Assembly (NCBI GenBank): GCA_964246015.1
Contig: CAXTPG010000007.1
Span: 14,977-78,976, forward strand
Source: JBBROS01 sp964246015
GTDB lineage: Bacteria > Pseudomonadota > Alphaproteobacteria > Acetobacterales > Acetobacteraceae
DNA: 64,000 nt
Reading direction: 5' to 3'
Shown here piece after piece: positions 44,755 to 52,730 of the stretch. How positions within the stretch are numbered: the stretch's first letter is position 1; each line of letters starts with the position of its first letter. The translations under genes and the position numbers were made by a program. The notes under the pieces were generated by a model. That model saw only the letters and a program-made list of their open reading frames with translations, made no database searches and was not told the DNA's origin.

Positions 44755-45177
44755 ATGTCCGCCGTCTTGGTCGATGCGAACGTCCTCCTCGATATCATGA
44801 CGGTCGATGTGCAATGGTTCGGGTGGTCGGCGGGCGCCATCGAGCGCGCAGCAGAGCGGCACCGCCTGGTCATCAACCCGATCATCTATGCCGAGGTCTC
44901 GGTTCGCTTCTCCCGAATCGAGGATCTCGACGCGGCCCTTCCAAGGAGGATGTTCGACCGCGAGCCGATCCCGTATGAGGCCGGGTTCCTGGCCGGCAAA
45001 GCATTTCTGGCGTATCGGCGAAGAGGCGGGTCCAAACGTTCCCCGCTTCCGGATTTCATCATCGGCGCACATGCCGCGATCGCCGATTATACCCTTTTGA
45101 CCAGGGATGCGGCGCGCTATCGAAGCTATTTCCCCAGACTGGCGCTCATTTCGCCTGGTGAAGCGAGTGGGTCTTGA
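44755..45177 (+). CDS. vapC: PIN-domain ribonuclease toxin VapC
   Basis: A 140-residue PIN nuclease. The acidic metal ligands are present: Asp7 (VDANVLLD), Glu47 (YAEVSVRF), Asp100 (LPDFIIGAHA) and Asp118 (LTRDAARY). VapC toxins cut tRNAs or rRNA and arrest translation. The gene begins directly after the antitoxin stop. Codon use is less GC-biased than in neighbouring genes (for instance GATTATACCCTTTTGACC), consistent with acquisition from outside. No frame damage is seen, so the module looks active. Confidence 0.92.
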   Translation: MSAVLVDANVLLDIMTVDVQWFGWSAGAIERAAERHRLVINPIIYAEVSVRFSRIEDLDAALPRRMFDREPIPYEAGFLAGKAFLAYRRRGGSKRSPLPDFIIGAHAAIADYTLLTRDAARYRSYFPRLALISPGEASGS

Positions 45178-45272
45178 TGCTCCGAACACGCTCACCCGAC
45201 AGCGGGCCAGCCGACCGCGTTTCCCCGATTTCTGGCTTCCGGATACGGTATTGCGGGAGGGATATCGCAAGC

Positions 45273-45293
45273 CTCATCCCCTCCGCCAATCCA
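45273..45293 (+). repeat. attR-like remnant of the tRNA-Ser 3' end
   Basis: The right copy of the 21-bp direct repeat, identical at every base but with no tRNA body before it. It lies 18 bases upstream of the probable TTG start of the alpha/beta hydrolase. Sequence outside the 21 bases shows no further identity to the left copy. Confidence 0.85.
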
Positions 45294-45310
45294 CCCCTCG
45301 ATGGGACGCC

Positions 45311-46252
45311 TTGAAACTGTTCTTCGTCATCGCGGCCGCGATTCTGCTCGTTGCGCTTCTGGGCGGCGGCTTGTGGCTGTGGACGCCCGACCGGCCACGC
45401 GCGGCGCTGGAGGCCGTGTATCTGCGGGCGCCCGGGGACATGGTGGATGCGGGCGGCGCGCGGCTGCATGTGCGCGACAGCGGACCGCGGGAGGCGGCGG
45501 CGATCGTGATGCTGCACGGCTTCGGGTCCAGCCTGCACACGTGGGAATCCTGGGCAAAGGCGTTGGAGGGCGAGTTCCGCGTCTTGCGGATCGATCTGCC
45601 GGGTTCCGGGCTGTCCCCGCCCGATCCCACGGGCCGCTACGACGATGCGCGGACGATGGAGGTGCTGATTGCGCTGCTGGACCGGCTTGGCATCGCGCGG
45701 AGCGGTTTCGTTGGCAATTCGATCGGTGGGCGGATCGCCTGGACCTTTGCCGCCCTTCATCCCGAGCGGGTGACCCGCGTCGTGCTGGTCGCGCCGGACG
45801 GGTTTGCCAGTCCCGGGTTCGCCTATGGCCGGGCGCCCGACGTGCCCGCGATGATGGGCCTGATGCGGTATGCCCTGCCGAAGGCGCTACTGCGGATGAA
45901 CCTGGTTCCCAGCTATGCCGACGCGTCCCGCCTGACGGACGACACGGTGACGCGATACCATGACCTGCTGCTGGCGCCCGGCAGCCGGGCCGCGTTGCTG
46001 GCGCGCATGCGGCAGACGGTGCTGCAGGATCCCGAGCCGCTGCTGCGGCGCATCCGGGCGCCGGTCCTGCTGCTGTGGGGCGAGCAGGACGGGATGATTC
46101 CGGTCCGGAACGCCGCCGACTACATGCGCAACCTGGCCGATGGTCGTCTCGTCACGTTTCCCGGTCTGGGCCACGTCCCGCAGGAGGAGGACCCGGCGCG
46201 GTCGTTGCCGCCCGTGCTGGACTTCCTGCGGGGCGGGGGCGTCAGGGGGTGA
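45311..46252 (+). CDS. Membrane-anchored alpha/beta hydrolase
   Basis: A 313-residue alpha/beta hydrolase beginning with an N-terminal membrane helix (MKLFFVIAAAILLVALLGGGLWLW, first codon TTG). The oxyanion region is MLHGFGSSLHTW, the nucleophile Ser137 lies in FVGNSIGGR, an acid in WGEQDGMIP and the His in GLGHVPQEEDP. The open frame extends upstream to 45107 through the att repeat and into vapC, but that extension has no family similarity, so TTG 45311 is the likely original start. Substrate unknown; the fold is that of lipases and esterases. It converges with the next gene and overlaps it by 11 bases. Confidence 0.88.
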   Translation: MKLFFVIAAAILLVALLGGGLWLWTPDRPRAALEAVYLRAPGDMVDAGGARLHVRDSGPREAAAIVMLHGFGSSLHTWESWAKALEGEFRVLRIDLPGSGLSPPDPTGRYDDARTMEVLIALLDRLGIARSGFVGNSIGGRIAWTFAALHPERVTRVVLVAPDGFASPGFAYGRAPDVPAMMGLMRYALPKALLRMNLVPSYADASRLTDDTVTRYHDLLLAPGSRAALLARMRQTVLQDPEPLLRRIRAPVLLLWGEQDGMIPVRNAADYMRNLADGRLVTFPGLGHVPQEEDPARSLPPVLDFLRGGGVRG

Positions 46253-47258
46253 GGAGGCCCTTGCCCTCCATCCAGGCCTGGATGAGGGCGGCGACCTCGT
46301 CGGAGTTGTCGTCCAGCATCATCATGTGGCTGTTGCCGGCGATGCCGCGCTTCGGGAGTTCCAGCACGTCCGCGGTGCCGCCGGCGTCGCGGATGGCCTG
46401 CGCCCACTTGTCGACGGCGGCGCGGAAGGTGGGCCAGGGGGCGACGTCCATGTGGTCGCCCCAGACGTAGAGGTGGGGGATGGACTTGACCTTCGATGCG
46501 TCGGCCTTGGCCGGGTCGGGGGCGCCGGAGCCTTCGACGACGACGACGGCCTTGATGCGGTCGGGGGCGGTGACGGCGGCCTGCTGGGCGAAGGCGGCGC
46601 CCTGGCTGTGGACCAGGATGACGGAGGGGCCGACGGCCTGGAGGTAGGCGTCGTAGGCGGCCTGGGTGGGTTTGTCGGAGGTGGTCCAGCGGGGGACGGC
46701 CATGCGGGCCATGCCTTCTGCGCCGTCCATGGGGAAGCGGCTGTCGGCGTAGCGGGCGCGTTTGGCCGGGTCGATGTTCCAGCTTCCGGGGGGGCCCATG
46801 CGGAAAAGCTCCCAGGCCTGCTGCATGGGTCGGAAGATGGGCGTGCCTTCGGCCATGTCGGCGCGGGGGAAGCCGGAGCGGCCGCGTTCGAAGGCGTCGG
46901 AGACGTAGACGCTGTGGCCGGCGCGGAGGAAGTAGTCGGCCCAGCCGGGGGCGCCGTTCGGCTTGTCCTCGTAGACGGAGCCGGAGAGGCCGCCGCCGTG
47001 CCAGAGCATGAGGGGGTATCTGGCGCGGGGTTTGGCGAGCTTCACGTAGTGGGCGTACATCTGGCCGGTGATGAATTCGCCGTTGGGGTCCATGGTCATC
47101 AGGGGGCCGGAGGCGGTGAAGCGGGCCTGGGTGGTGGGCTGTCCGGAGACGGTGGCGACCTGGCCGCCGACGAAGAGGCTGCCGATCTTTTCCACGTCGT
47201 AGGCGTGGGCGTCGGGTGCGAGGAGGAGTGTCGCGGCGAGCGTGGCGATTCGCAGCAT
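46242..47258 (-). CDS. Secreted alpha/beta-fold esterase
   Basis: A 338-residue exported hydrolase with a signal peptide (MLRIATLAATLLLAPDAHA). The oxyanion segment is MLWHGGGLSGSVYEDKP, the nucleophile Ser218 is in LVHSQGAAF, and the catalytic His is probably in GIAGNSHMMMLDDNSDEVA. It resembles the periplasmic esterases often annotated as alpha/beta hydrolases of unknown specificity. It is convergent with the membrane-anchored hydrolase, whose 3' end it overlaps. Confidence 0.85.
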   Translation of the reverse strand: MLRIATLAATLLLAPDAHAYDVEKIGSLFVGGQVATVSGQPTTQARFTASGPLMTMDPNGEFITGQMYAHYVKLAKPRARYPLMLWHGGGLSGSVYEDKPNGAPGWADYFLRAGHSVYVSDAFERGRSGFPRADMAEGTPIFRPMQQAWELFRMGPPGSWNIDPAKRARYADSRFPMDGAEGMARMAVPRWTTSDKPTQAAYDAYLQAVGPSVILVHSQGAAFAQQAAVTAPDRIKAVVVVEGSGAPDPAKADASKVKSIPHLYVWGDHMDVAPWPTFRAAVDKWAQAIRDAGGTADVLELPKRGIAGNSHMMMLDDNSDEVAALIQAWMEGKGLLTP

Positions 47259-47339
47259 GATGGTGTTTCCCCGGGTTCGTTATCGTTGCGGGGAGGCTAG
47301 CTTGGGCGCAGCGTGGGCGCCAGACGGATGGAGGGCGCG

Positions 47340-47576
47340 ATGCCGGATGGGGACGTGAAGCGGACGGTGACGGTGACGCTGGAGCTGGATGCGGAGCTGG
47401 TGGAGGCGGCGGAGGCGGCGGGGCCGAGCCTTTCAGTCTCGGTCACACGGGCGTTGCGTCGCCATATCGGGACCCAGCGGCGGATGACGGATGCGGAGAT
47501 CGCGCTGTACGTGCAGATGGCGAACGATCATCACGATCGGTTCGGGTCCGCAGCCGACGGACATTTTCCCGGCTGA
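47340..47576 (+). CDS. ccdA: CcdA-type antitoxin
   Basis: A 78-residue antitoxin with an N-terminal ribbon-helix-helix strand (KRTVTVTLELDAELVEAAEAAG) and the CcdA C-terminal pattern (MTDAEIALYVQMANDHHDRFGSAADGHF), which binds the toxin. The ATG at 47340 has GGAGGG four to nine bases ahead and is preferred over two upstream in-frame starts. The stop and the toxin start overlap by one base (TGATG). Confidence 0.85.
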   Translation: MPDGDVKRTVTVTLELDAELVEAAEAAGPSLSVSVTRALRRHIGTQRRMTDAEIALYVQMANDHHDRFGSAADGHFPG

Positions 47577-47878
47577 TGGCGCAACTCGACGTCTACGTGA
47601 ACCTCGATGTGGGGCGCCGCACCTATCCGTTGCTCCTGGCGGTGCAGAATCGCCGTTTTGAACACCTTCGAACTCGTCTTGTCATCCCGCTGCTACGGGC
47701 GACGGCGGGTGAGCGTTGGCGGCGAACCGAGTTCATTGTCGATGGCGTGCTGTATGCGTTGGCGGCCCATGACCTGTTCCCGGCACCGGACAGGATCCTG
47801 GGACCATGCGTCGGATCCCTTGGCGAGCATGGCACGGAGATCATCCATGCGATCGACGAGGTGATCTCGGTCTATTGA
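47576..47878 (+). CDS. ccdB: CcdB-type toxin lacking the gyrase-poison tail
   Basis: A 100-residue CcdB-fold toxin: MAQLDVYVNLDVGRRTYPLLLAVQNRRFEHLRTRLVIPL, then a C-terminal helix (GTEIIHAIDEVISVY). Classical CcdB ends in Trp-Gly-Ile, needed for gyrase poisoning. Aligning the last helix puts Ser-Val-Tyr there, so this copy may act differently or be harmless. The pair sits between the esterase and the amidohydrolase; the 3' end overlaps the convergent amidohydrolase by seven bases. Confidence 0.85.
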   Translation: MAQLDVYVNLDVGRRTYPLLLAVQNRRFEHLRTRLVIPLLRATAGERWRRTEFIVDGVLYALAAHDLFPAPDRILGPCVGSLGEHGTEIIHAIDEVISVY

Positions 47879-49125
47879 GCCGGGCGGTTGGCCCGGGCGA
47901 CGACGGCCTCGAAGAGGACCTGGGTGCCGGCTTCGGCTTCTTCGGGCTCGATGCTTTCGGCCTCGTTGTGGCTCAGGCCGTCCTTGCAGGGGGTGAAGAT
48001 CATCGCGGTGGGGACGTGGCGGGCGACGTAGACGGCATCGTGGCCGGCGCCGGAGACGATGTCGCGGGACGAGTAGCCGAGGCGGGTGGCGGCCTGGCGG
48101 ACGAGGTCGACGCAGGCGGGGTCGAAGGGTTGGGCGGGGATGCGGAACAGCTCGGTCAAGGCCAGGTCGACGCCGCAGTCGCGGGCGATGAAGCCGGCTT
48201 CGCGGGGGAATTGGGCGGCGAGGCGATCGACCTCGGCGGCGTCGGGGTGGCGGAACTCCACGCTGAAGCGGACTTCGCCGGGGATGACGTTGCGGCTGTT
48301 GGGCAGGACGACGAGCTGGCCGACGGTGCCGCGGCCGTCCTCGCCGCGGGCGCGCATCATGCGGTCGACGAGGTCGATGACGCGGGCGGCGCAGACGAGG
48401 GCGTCGCGGCGGGTGCTGGGGGGCGTCGTGCCGGCGTGGCTGTCCTGGCCGGTGGCGACGGCGTCGTACCAGACCTGGGCCTGGCCGCCGGTGACGATGC
48501 CGATCTGCCGGGCCTCGCGTTCCAGGATGGGACCTTGTTCGATGTGCAGCTCGAAATAGGCGTCGGCGGGGAAGGGGCGGGCGGGTTCGGGGCCGCGGTA
48601 GCCGATGGCGTCGAGGGAGGCGCCGACGGTGTGGCCATCGAGGTCGGACAGGGCTTCGGTTTCGGCCTGGTCGTAGACGCCGGCCCAGACGCCGGACCCC
48701 ATCAGGCTTTTTCCGAAGCGGCTGCCTTCCTCGTCGGTCCAGTTGACGAGTTCGAGGGGGGCTTCGGTGGTGATGCCGAGGTCGTGGAGGCTTCGCATGA
48801 CCTCGAGCCCGGCCATGACGCCGAGGGCGCCGTCGAACTTGCCGCCGGAGGGTTGGCTGTCGAGGTGGCTGCCGAAGAGGACGGGGAGGCGTGCCGGGTC
48901 GCGGCCGGGGCGGCGGGCGAACATGTTGCCCATGGCGTCGACGCGGAGGGTGAGGCCGGCGGCCTCGCACAGGGAGCGGAAGCGGTCGCGGCCCTGCTTG
49001 TCGACAGGGCCGAGGGCGAGGCGGCGGACGCCGCCCTTGGGGGTGGCGCCGATCTGGGCCATCTCCATGAGGCTGTCCCAGAGCCGCTTGCCGTCGATGC
49101 GTTGGTTGGTGTGCGCCGCGCTCAT
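47872..49125 (-). CDS. M20-family Zn-dependent amidohydrolase (allantoate/N-carbamoyl-amino acid type)
   Basis: A 417-residue binuclear metallo-hydrolase. The metal ligands are in FGSHLDSQPSGGKFDGALG, NWTDEEGSRFG, ELHIEQGP and the C-terminal GAGHDAVYVARHVPTAMIF. The small dimerisation domain lies between (about residues 210-330). Members hydrolyse allantoate, ureidoglycine, beta-ureidopropionate or N-carbamoyl amino acids; sequence alone cannot decide. The start at 49125 (MSAAHTN) is preferred to 49161. It is divergent from the class II aldolase, with about 77 bases between. Confidence 0.9.
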   Translation of the reverse strand: MSAAHTNQRIDGKRLWDSLMEMAQIGATPKGGVRRLALGPVDKQGRDRFRSLCEAAGLTLRVDAMGNMFARRPGRDPARLPVLFGSHLDSQPSGGKFDGALGVMAGLEVMRSLHDLGITTEAPLELVNWTDEEGSRFGKSLMGSGVWAGVYDQAETEALSDLDGHTVGASLDAIGYRGPEPARPFPADAYFELHIEQGPILEREARQIGIVTGGQAQVWYDAVATGQDSHAGTTPPSTRRDALVCAARVIDLVDRMMRARGEDGRGTVGQLVVLPNSRNVIPGEVRFSVEFRHPDAAEVDRLAAQFPREAGFIARDCGVDLALTELFRIPAQPFDPACVDLVRQAATRLGYSSRDIVSGAGHDAVYVARHVPTAMIFTPCKDGLSHNEAESIEPEEAEAGTQVLFEAVVARANRPAQ

Positions 49126-49202
49126 GGTGTGTTCGTTGCCGCCCTTGCCGATCGGGCGCACACTACGCGCCCCGCCACTCCGGACAAGACCAGGGACCTG
49201 TC

Positions 49203-50000
49203 ATGGCCGCTCCGCTCGTGCTCGATACCGCGCTTAAGGCGCCTCCCGTGCTGGATCACGGGGCGTTGGACAGTCCCGACGTGTGGCAGGCGCGGGTGGA
49301 TCTGGCGGCGTGCTTCCGGATGGCGGCGCGGCTGGGGCTGCATGAGGGGATCTGCAACCACTTGTCGGCGATGGTGCCGGGGTCGGACGAGCTGTTCCTG
49401 GTGAACGCGTACGGGTGGGGGTTCCACGAGGTGACGGCGTCGCGGCTGCTGGTGTGCGACTTCCATGGCCGGGTCGTGGCGGGCGAGGGGGAGCCGGAGG
49501 CGACGGCGTTCTATATCCATGCGCGGGTGCACAAGAACGTGCCGCGGGCGCGGGCGGCGTTCCACACGCACATGCCGAACGCGACGGCGCTGGCGATGCT
49601 GGAGGGGGATCCGCTGGTGTGGGCCGGGCAGTCGGCGCTGAAGTTCATGGGGCGGACGATCATCGACGAGGATTACAACGGGCTGGCGCTGGACGAGGCG
49701 GAGGGGGACCGGATCGCGGCCAGCATGGGCGACGCGGATGTCGTGTTCATGAAGAACCACGGCGTGATGGTGGTGGGGCCGACGATCGCGCATGCGTGGG
49801 ACGACCTGTACTACCTGGAGCGTGCGTGCGAGGTGCAGCGGCTGGCGCAGGCGACGGGGCGGGCGTTGAAGCCGATCCCGCGGGAGATCGCGGAGCGGAC
49901 GGCGGCGCAGATGCGGGACGCCGACAGCGGCAGCCCGGCGCTGCACCTGGAGAGCGTGAAGCGGACGCTGGACCGGGATGCGCCGGACTATCGGCAGTGA
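49203..50000 (+). CDS. Class II aldolase/adducin-family protein
   Basis: A 265-residue zinc enzyme of the fuculose-phosphate aldolase/adducin fold. The zinc His residues lie in AAFHTHMPNATALAM and MKNHGVMVVGPTIAHAWDDLYYLE, and the substrate loop in GLHEGICNHLSAMVPG. Proteins of this sub-type with the long C-terminal region are often decarboxylases or aldolases of unknown substrate. The stop overlaps the lipoprotein start (GTGA). It is divergent from the M20 amidohydrolase, which may point to a shared pathway. Confidence 0.9.
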   Translation: MAAPLVLDTALKAPPVLDHGALDSPDVWQARVDLAACFRMAARLGLHEGICNHLSAMVPGSDELFLVNAYGWGFHEVTASRLLVCDFHGRVVAGEGEPEATAFYIHARVHKNVPRARAAFHTHMPNATALAMLEGDPLVWAGQSALKFMGRTIIDEDYNGLALDEAEGDRIAASMGDADVVFMKNHGVMVVGPTIAHAWDDLYYLERACEVQRLAQATGRALKPIPREIAERTAAQMRDADSGSPALHLESVKRTLDRDAPDYRQ

Positions 50001-50413
50001 GGGTCCCGCTGGTTCTGGCGCTGTCGCTCTCGGGGTGCACGTTGATCGACCAGAACACGTTCAACCCGCAGGCCGGGGCTGTTCCGGTGATCGCGGCGCC
50101 GCCTGCGGTCGCGGTGGCGCCGGTGCTGCCGGGGCCGCCGCCGCTGGTGGTGATCGGGGCGGCGGACCCGGCGGAGTATGGCGACGCGTTGCGGAAGGCG
50201 GTCGCGGCGGCGCGGGCGCGGAAGCCGGACGTGATGTTCGACGTGGTGGAGGTGCAGCCGGCGACCGCGGCGGGGGATGCGGCGATCGGGGCGCGGGCGG
50301 CGGGGGTGGCGCGGGTGATCGTGGCGGAGGGTGTGGCGCCGGGCCGGGTCCGGCTGGTGGCGCGGCCGGACGCGGGGGCTACGGTGCAGGTGGTTCGGGT
50401 CTACGTCCGGTAG
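49997..50413 (+). CDS. Small putative lipoprotein
   Basis: A 138-residue protein from a GTG overlapping the aldolase stop. It has a lipoprotein signal (VRVPLVLALSLSGCTLIDQ; lipobox LSGC, Cys14) followed by a Pro/Ala-rich linker and a compact alpha/beta domain (DAALRKAVAAARARKPDVMFDVVEVQPAT-like). I do not recognise the family; such small domains are common in periplasmic lipoproteins. It ends about 70 bases before the convergent DsbA-like gene; that gap shows only a weak stem, GGCCT/AGGCC. Confidence 0.75.
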   Translation: MRVPLVLALSLSGCTLIDQNTFNPQAGAVPVIAAPPAVAVAPVLPGPPPLVVIGAADPAEYGDALRKAVAAARARKPDVMFDVVEVQPATAAGDAAIGARAAGVARVIVAEGVAPGRVRLVARPDAGATVQVVRVYVR

Positions 50414-50483
50414 GGTGTTCCTGGCCTTTGCGTGTGACAGGCCCTCGGCTCCACCAGCATTTCACGGGCGAAGGGCGCGGCGG

Positions 50484-51203
50484 TCAGCGGGATCGGGCTT
50501 GCAGGACGGCTTCCTGGAGGGATTTCAGTTCGGCGGCGCCGGCGATCAGGCGTTGGCCGATGACGAAGGCGGGGGTGCCTTCGATGCCGATTTCCCGGGC
50601 CAGGTCGACGTTGGCCTGGAGGCGGGCCTTGATGTCGGGGTCGTCCATGTCGCGGAGCATGCGGGCGCCGTCGAGGCCCAGGCGGTCGGCGATGTCTTTC
50701 AGCGAGTCGCGGGTGGAGGTGCCGCCGAGCTGGAGGACGGCATCCTGCATCTTGAAGTATCCGCCCTGGCGCTGGACGGCGAGGAGCGCGCGGCTTTCGA
50801 GCTGGCTGGAGGGGCCCAGGACGGGGAGGTCCTTGATCACGACCTTGATGCGGGGGTCGGTGCGGATGAGGTCGGCGACGACGGGCTTCATGCGGCGGCA
50901 ATAGGGACAGCGCGTGTCGTAGAACTCGATGACGGTGACGTCGCCGAGGGGGTTGCCGAGGACGGGGTCGGCGGGGTCGGCGAGGCGGGGACCCAGCATC
51001 GTGAGCACGTCGCGGGTGACCTGGTCCTGGCGCCGGACCTCGTCGGCCTGCAGGGCGGCGAGGGCTTCCCGGAGGATGGAGGGGTCCTTCACCAGGGCTT
51101 CACGCAGGAGCGCCGCGAGCGCCTGCCGCTGGTCCGGCGTGAAGGGCTCGGCCGTGGCGGGCCAGGCGAGGAGGCAGGCGAGCAGTGCCGCGATGAGGCG
51201 CAT
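50484..51203 (-). CDS. DsbA-family thioredoxin-fold oxidoreductase (ScsC/Com1-like)
   Basis: A periplasmic disulfide-handling protein of 239 residues. A signal peptide (MRLIAALLACLLAWPATA) is followed by a helical N-terminal region (PDQRQALAALLREALVKDPSILREALAALQ) like that used for oligomerisation in ScsC-type proteins. The thioredoxin domain has the redox motif CPYC (Cys99, Cys102) and cis-Pro in GIEGTPAFVIG. The ATG at 51203 has AAGGGG about eight bases upstream. This type is usually an isomerase or oxidase. Confidence 0.9.
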   Translation of the reverse strand: MRLIAALLACLLAWPATAEPFTPDQRQALAALLREALVKDPSILREALAALQADEVRRQDQVTRDVLTMLGPRLADPADPVLGNPLGDVTVIEFYDTRCPYCRRMKPVVADLIRTDPRIKVVIKDLPVLGPSSQLESRALLAVQRQGGYFKMQDAVLQLGGTSTRDSLKDIADRLGLDGARMLRDMDDPDIKARLQANVDLAREIGIEGTPAFVIGQRLIAGAAELKSLQEAVLQARSR

Positions 51204-51298
51204 CGTGATCCCCTTGGTCATGGGAGGTGGATAGCACTGGTTGCCGCCCCGGGCGAAGGCCGCTATGGCACGGCGTTCAGCGAACGAGGGTTTTTGCG

Positions 51299-52729
51299 GT
51301 GCAGAGCAAGGCGTTTTCCAAGGTGGCCGTCGTGATGGCGGCGCTGCTCGGCGCGCAGTCCTGCTCCACGGTGAACTCGTTGAAGGAGACGTTCCTGGGC
51401 GGGTCGTCGGAGCCGCAGGGGCCGGAGCGGCTGGCGGGCTTCATCGGGGCGGTGGTGGCGGACGAGCCGCGGGCGGCGCTGGCGGGGCGGGAGGTTCTGG
51501 TGCTGGGCGGCACGGCGGCGGATGCGGCGGTGGCGGTGGCGTTCACGCTGGCGGTGACGTTGCCGTCGCGGGCCGGGCTGGGGGCGGGGGGGGCTTGCAT
51601 CGCGTACAATCCCAGGCGGGACGGGCCGGGGAGCGGCAACCCGGAGGTTGTCATGTTCGCGCCGTTGCCAGCGCAGGCTTCGTCGGGCGGGGACCGGCCG
51701 GCGGCGGTGCCGATGCTGGCGCGGGGGTTGTTCGCGCTGCATGCGCGGTATGGCAGCAAGCCGTTCGAGGCGTTGTTGGCCGGGCCGGAGCAGATGGCGC
51801 GGTTCGGCGTGCCGATCTCGCGCGCGCTGGTGCGGGACCTGGCGCTGGTCGCCGGGCCGCTGGCGGGGGACCCGAATGCGCGGGCGGTGTTCACGCCGGG
51901 CGGGGTGGCGCTGGGCGAGGGCGGGACGCTGAGCCAGCCGGACCTGGGCGGGACGCTGGCGCAGTTGCGGACGGCGGGGGTGGGCGACCTGTATCAGGGG
52001 GCGCTGGCCCGGCGGCTGGAGGCGGCATCGAAGCTGGCGGGCGGGCCGCTTTCGGTGAACGAGCTGCGGGCGGCGCTGCCGCGGACGGGTGCTCCGCTGA
52101 CGGTGCAGGCGGGGCGGGACATGGTGGCGTTCCTGCCGCCGCCGGCCGATGGCGGGTTGGCTGCGGCCGCGGCGTTCCAGGCGTTGCAGGCCAGCCCGAC
52201 GGATATTCAGGGTGCCGATGCGCGGGCCACCGGCACCGTGCTGCGGTGGCGCAGCGGCGGCGGCGATCCGCAGGCGGTGCTGGCTTCGGGCGCGAGTGGC
52301 GGGAGCCTGCCGGCGATGCCGGCGAGCACGGGGTTCACGGTGCTGGACCGCAACGGCGGCGCGGTGACGTGCGCGCTGACGATGGGGAACCTGTTCGGGA
52401 CGGGGCGGATCGCGCCGGGGACGGGGATCCTGCTGGGCGCGTCGCCGCGGACGTATGGGCTGCCGTTGCTGGCGGCGGGGCTGGTGTGGAACACGAACGT
52501 GCGTGGGTTCCGGGCGGCGGTGTCGGGGTCCGGGCAGGAGGGGGCGGCGCTGGCGGTGGCCGTCGGGTTGAGCAACGCGCTGCGGGGGACGGCGGCGATG
52601 CCGACGGTGGTGCCGGAGCCCGGCCGGGCCAACGCGATCGCGTGCGCGCGATATCTTCCGGACAATGAAAGCTCGTGCAGCTGGGCCACGGACCCGCGGG
52701 GGTTCGGGCTCGCGGCAAGCAGCAACTGA
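51299..52729 (+). CDS. Gamma-glutamyltransferase-like protein with altered catalytic residue
   Basis: A 476-residue exported protein, shorter than gamma-glutamyltransferases (about 550-580). Family stretches are GTAADAAVAVAFTLAVTLPSRAGLGAGGACIAYN near the start and a C-terminal PGTGILLGA after the cut site. The nucleophilic Thr of the family (TTHxSVVD) is replaced by Ser343 in ASTGFTVLD. The His is Gly. The N-terminus (KVAVVMAALLGAQSCST) is an export signal and may be lipidated at Cys. The GTG start at 51299 has ACGAGGG upstream. Whether it still self-cleaves is open. Confidence 0.82.
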   Translation: MQSKAFSKVAVVMAALLGAQSCSTVNSLKETFLGGSSEPQGPERLAGFIGAVVADEPRAALAGREVLVLGGTAADAAVAVAFTLAVTLPSRAGLGAGGACIAYNPRRDGPGSGNPEVVMFAPLPAQASSGGDRPAAVPMLARGLFALHARYGSKPFEALLAGPEQMARFGVPISRALVRDLALVAGPLAGDPNARAVFTPGGVALGEGGTLSQPDLGGTLAQLRTAGVGDLYQGALARRLEAASKLAGGPLSVNELRAALPRTGAPLTVQAGRDMVAFLPPPADGGLAAAAAFQALQASPTDIQGADARATGTVLRWRSGGGDPQAVLASGASGGSLPAMPASTGFTVLDRNGGAVTCALTMGNLFGTGRIAPGTGILLGASPRTYGLPLLAAGLVWNTNVRGFRAAVSGSGQEGAALAVAVGLSNALRGTAAMPTVVPEPGRANAIACARYLPDNESSCSWATDPRGFGLAASSN

Positions 52730-52730
52730 G

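Noticed and set aside
45107..45310. Extended N-terminus of the alpha/beta hydrolase
   Set aside because: The extension reads through vapC in another frame and through the att repeat; the membrane helix at the TTG 45311 fits the family start.
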